Shown here in pieces: positions 62,092-64,000 of a stretch of 64,000 nt of DNA; the stretch's first letter is position 1; every line of letters begins with the position of its first letter. Location: assembly GCA_009617715.1 (NCBI GenBank), contig VTFK01000045.1, forward strand, positions 124,001-188,000, written 5' to 3'. The notes beneath the pieces were generated by a model. The model was not told where the DNA came from, did not search any database, and was given only the letters and a program-made list of their open reading frames with translations. The translations under genes and the position numbers were made by a program. The stretch comes from Plectrocnemia conspersa. Taxonomy: Eukaryota > Arthropoda > Insecta > Trichoptera > Polycentropodidae.

Positions 62092-63759
62092 TTAAAAAAA
62101 ATGTATTGCGCTGCCAATTTATCACAGAAAAAAAATATAAGTGTGCATAATATTAAAGGTGAGCTCAAGATCATATGTGAATTTTTTTGTTATAATAATA
62201 TACTTAAAATTGAAAAAAATAACATATAACAATGTGATTTTCCATTCTACAACTAGTCAATAATCTTAACTTAACTTCAGTCTATTTATTTTTGAAACAC
62301 TGTCAGAAAAAACCTTTTATTTCTTAGAAAAATATGTAGCATTAGTTCTTTGCAAAATGAAATTAATTATTTTAGGAGCATAAAGGCAATACTTATTAAA
62401 ACTTTATTTTACGATCTACGTTTCTTAAATTTGTATAATAATTATTATATATTAATATATGATATGTTAATAATTTGTAAATAATTAATAATGCTTTTTT
62501 AATAAAAGGTTAATAATCAGAAAACATCATATTAGCAGCCCTGTGATTTGGTGCTTCAATTACAATGAGAAAGGTAGAATGAGAACTTTTCTTTGAATAT
62601 CAATGTTATTTCATTATTTCTCAAAACAAGATCAATTACAGCTTCACTTATACAGCTCTTTAATTTCACGAATCATTTCTTCATTTTACTCGTCAAATTT
62701 TACCTCGTCAGGACATTTAAAAGTTGATTAAATTTAGTATTGTATATAAATTAAATATTTGTAATTAAATAATTTTAATTAAAGTCATATTACGAACTAG
62801 TAATATTTTTATATTGTATTAAAGATTAAACATCAATCTTGTATTTTTTTAGTTACGTTATTGACAGCTAGATAATTTCTCCGATTAAATAATAATTTAA
62901 TTTGTATATTTAAAGTTAAAAGTAAAATCATTTTTTATTTACAAATGCTCCATCGGTGGACATGTCTCTAATTTATTGTATTTGCGCTATTATCTTGGTT
63001 TTAATTTAATATAACATATCAAGTTTTCACGGTCGTAAACCAATCACAATTCAGTTAAAAAAATCTTTACAAAACCCAAAGAATTATATTATTAAAAGGA
63101 AAATTAAAATAAGCCGAGAGAAAACATAAGCAATTAATTGTATATCACGCAGATAACCATTGCCTCTACCACTTAAAAGTGAACCAGGAAATTCCATTAA
63201 ATGAAGAACGAGCGTTAACTATCTAGGTATATATGTAAAGTTAAATTCACTAAACATATAGTGTATAAACATCCAAAAAGCTTACTGCCATTGTGGCCTG
63301 AAAACTGATATTGAAAATAAAAACACGCATTAAAAAATATTTTAATAGCTGCATAGTAAAACATTGCCTTAATCATACTGAAAGATATTGGCAAAAATAT
63401 TACTTGAAACCGTAATAACCCACTAATCTCCAGAATCAAGCAATACACAAGTTTAATCATAAAATGCGCCAGAAACTAAAATAAGCAGTGCTAAGCAATG
63501 TCAAGAAATATTGCTTTTTTTATTAATAACAAAATTATCTATAATAAAAGCTAATTTGTTGATTAATTAATAAATTAACTATACTTATATTTCTGTAGGA
63601 TAATAAAAGTAAATTAAACCCAACCCGAGTATTTTTATTCCTTAACCTTAGTTAAAGGTCTATGGCCGTATTTTGTTACAATGTTTCACGTGTAAAAAAA
63701 TCATAAAACATCGCTGGTTTGTAAGAGTACTATAACAATGCAATACAATCATAGAGAAG
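62092..63759. other. AT-rich DNA, no gene seen
   Basis: The 81-codon reverse frame at 63215-63460 is unrecognised. No repeats or RNA genes seen. Confidence 0.45.
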
Positions 63760-63999
63760 ATGGTCAAATGGACACAAAGCACTCAGAGGAAAGCGGAAAT
63801 TGTGAGCGTCGAAGCCTTTGTCGATAATGAAGCACCATTAATGGTACAACCTCTTAATGGATGTAGCCGAGCTTGCGGACTTTTTAGTACTGACCAAAAT
63901 TACTCGATACAATGTCTTGTTATATTTTATTTGACCATCAGCATTATTAAAATATATTGCTATTTTCATATTATTAAATTATACTGTCTTAAAAATTAG
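63760..63999 (+). CDS. Unrecognised open frame at the right edge
   Basis: The ATG at 63760 opens a frame of 79 codons. The first 50 codons are less AT-biased and mixed in composition (MVKWTQSTQRKAEIVSVEAF at the start, NGCSRACGLFSTDQ later); the last 30 dissolve into AT-rich hydrophobic sequence. No splice donor consensus marks the change. No family is recognised. Possibly the edge of another island or a decayed element. Confidence 0.15.
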   Translation: MVKWTQSTQRKAEIVSVEAFVDNEAPLMVQPLNGCSRACGLFSTDQNYSIQCLVIFYLTISIIKIYCYFHIIKLYCLKN

Positions 64000-64000
64000 T

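Noticed and set aside
61925..62174. Reverse frames with long Ile/Tyr repeats
   Set aside because: They are translations of the (AT)n microsatellite and carry no coding information.
1..64000. CRISPR array, operon, phage or plasmid features
   Set aside because: No regularly spaced short repeats, no ribosome binding sites, no dense coding. The sequence is eukaryotic in character.

Overview
The window looks like about 64 kb of AT-rich eukaryotic nuclear DNA, most likely from an insect or another arthropod. It has long A/T runs, abundant (TA)n and ATT microsatellites, relics of Tc1/mariner and hAT transposons, a tRNA-derived SINE-like piece, and no long open frame anywhere. I see no bacterial operon, no rRNA, no convincing intact tRNA and no CRISPR array. 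The lineage cannot be fixed more closely from sequence alone.

No complete protein-coding gene is visible. The best gene candidate is near 53-55.5 kb on the plus strand. A CpG-rich block ends at a consensus 5' splice site (GTAAGT at 53397), and about 2 kb further on there is a short open exon (ATG at 55367) that also ends exactly at GTAAGT (55512). They could be alternative or successive first exons of a gene lying mostly to the right of the window. This is inference. The other open frames are short, unrecognised and mostly explained by chance.

Mobile DNA is old and broken. A hAT transposase relic at about 7.1-8.3 kb keeps a DESTD block. A second hAT relic at 53.8-54.9 kb keeps its left terminal repeat, BED-type zinc-finger blocks and a dimerisation-region block. 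A 0.65 kb hAT-like non-autonomous element lies at 43.7-44.4 kb. A Tc1-like transposase relic at 27.8-28.4 kb keeps its right terminal repeat and is abutted by a hAT-like terminus. There are tRNA-related repeats near 1.55 kb and 33.1 kb and a reverse-strand poly(A)-tailed segment starting at 47.1 kb.

Diverged local tandem arrays occur at 4.66-5.1, 11.15-11.8, 12.67-12.78, 37.6-38.6 and 41.4-41.6 kb.

Against the AT-rich background, blocks of roughly 200-900 bp with visibly higher G+C and many CpGs recur every few kilobases (for example 2.9-3.4, 6.2-6.7, 15.9-16.5, 24.8-25.1, 34.9-35.8, 39.1-39.5, 47.9-48.6, 57.9-58.3 and 60.9-61.3 kb). They lack coding character but hold plausible transcription-factor motifs. 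The simplest reading is a gene desert or very long intron around a regulated gene, with these blocks as candidate conserved non-coding or enhancer elements. Proving that needs cross-species alignment.
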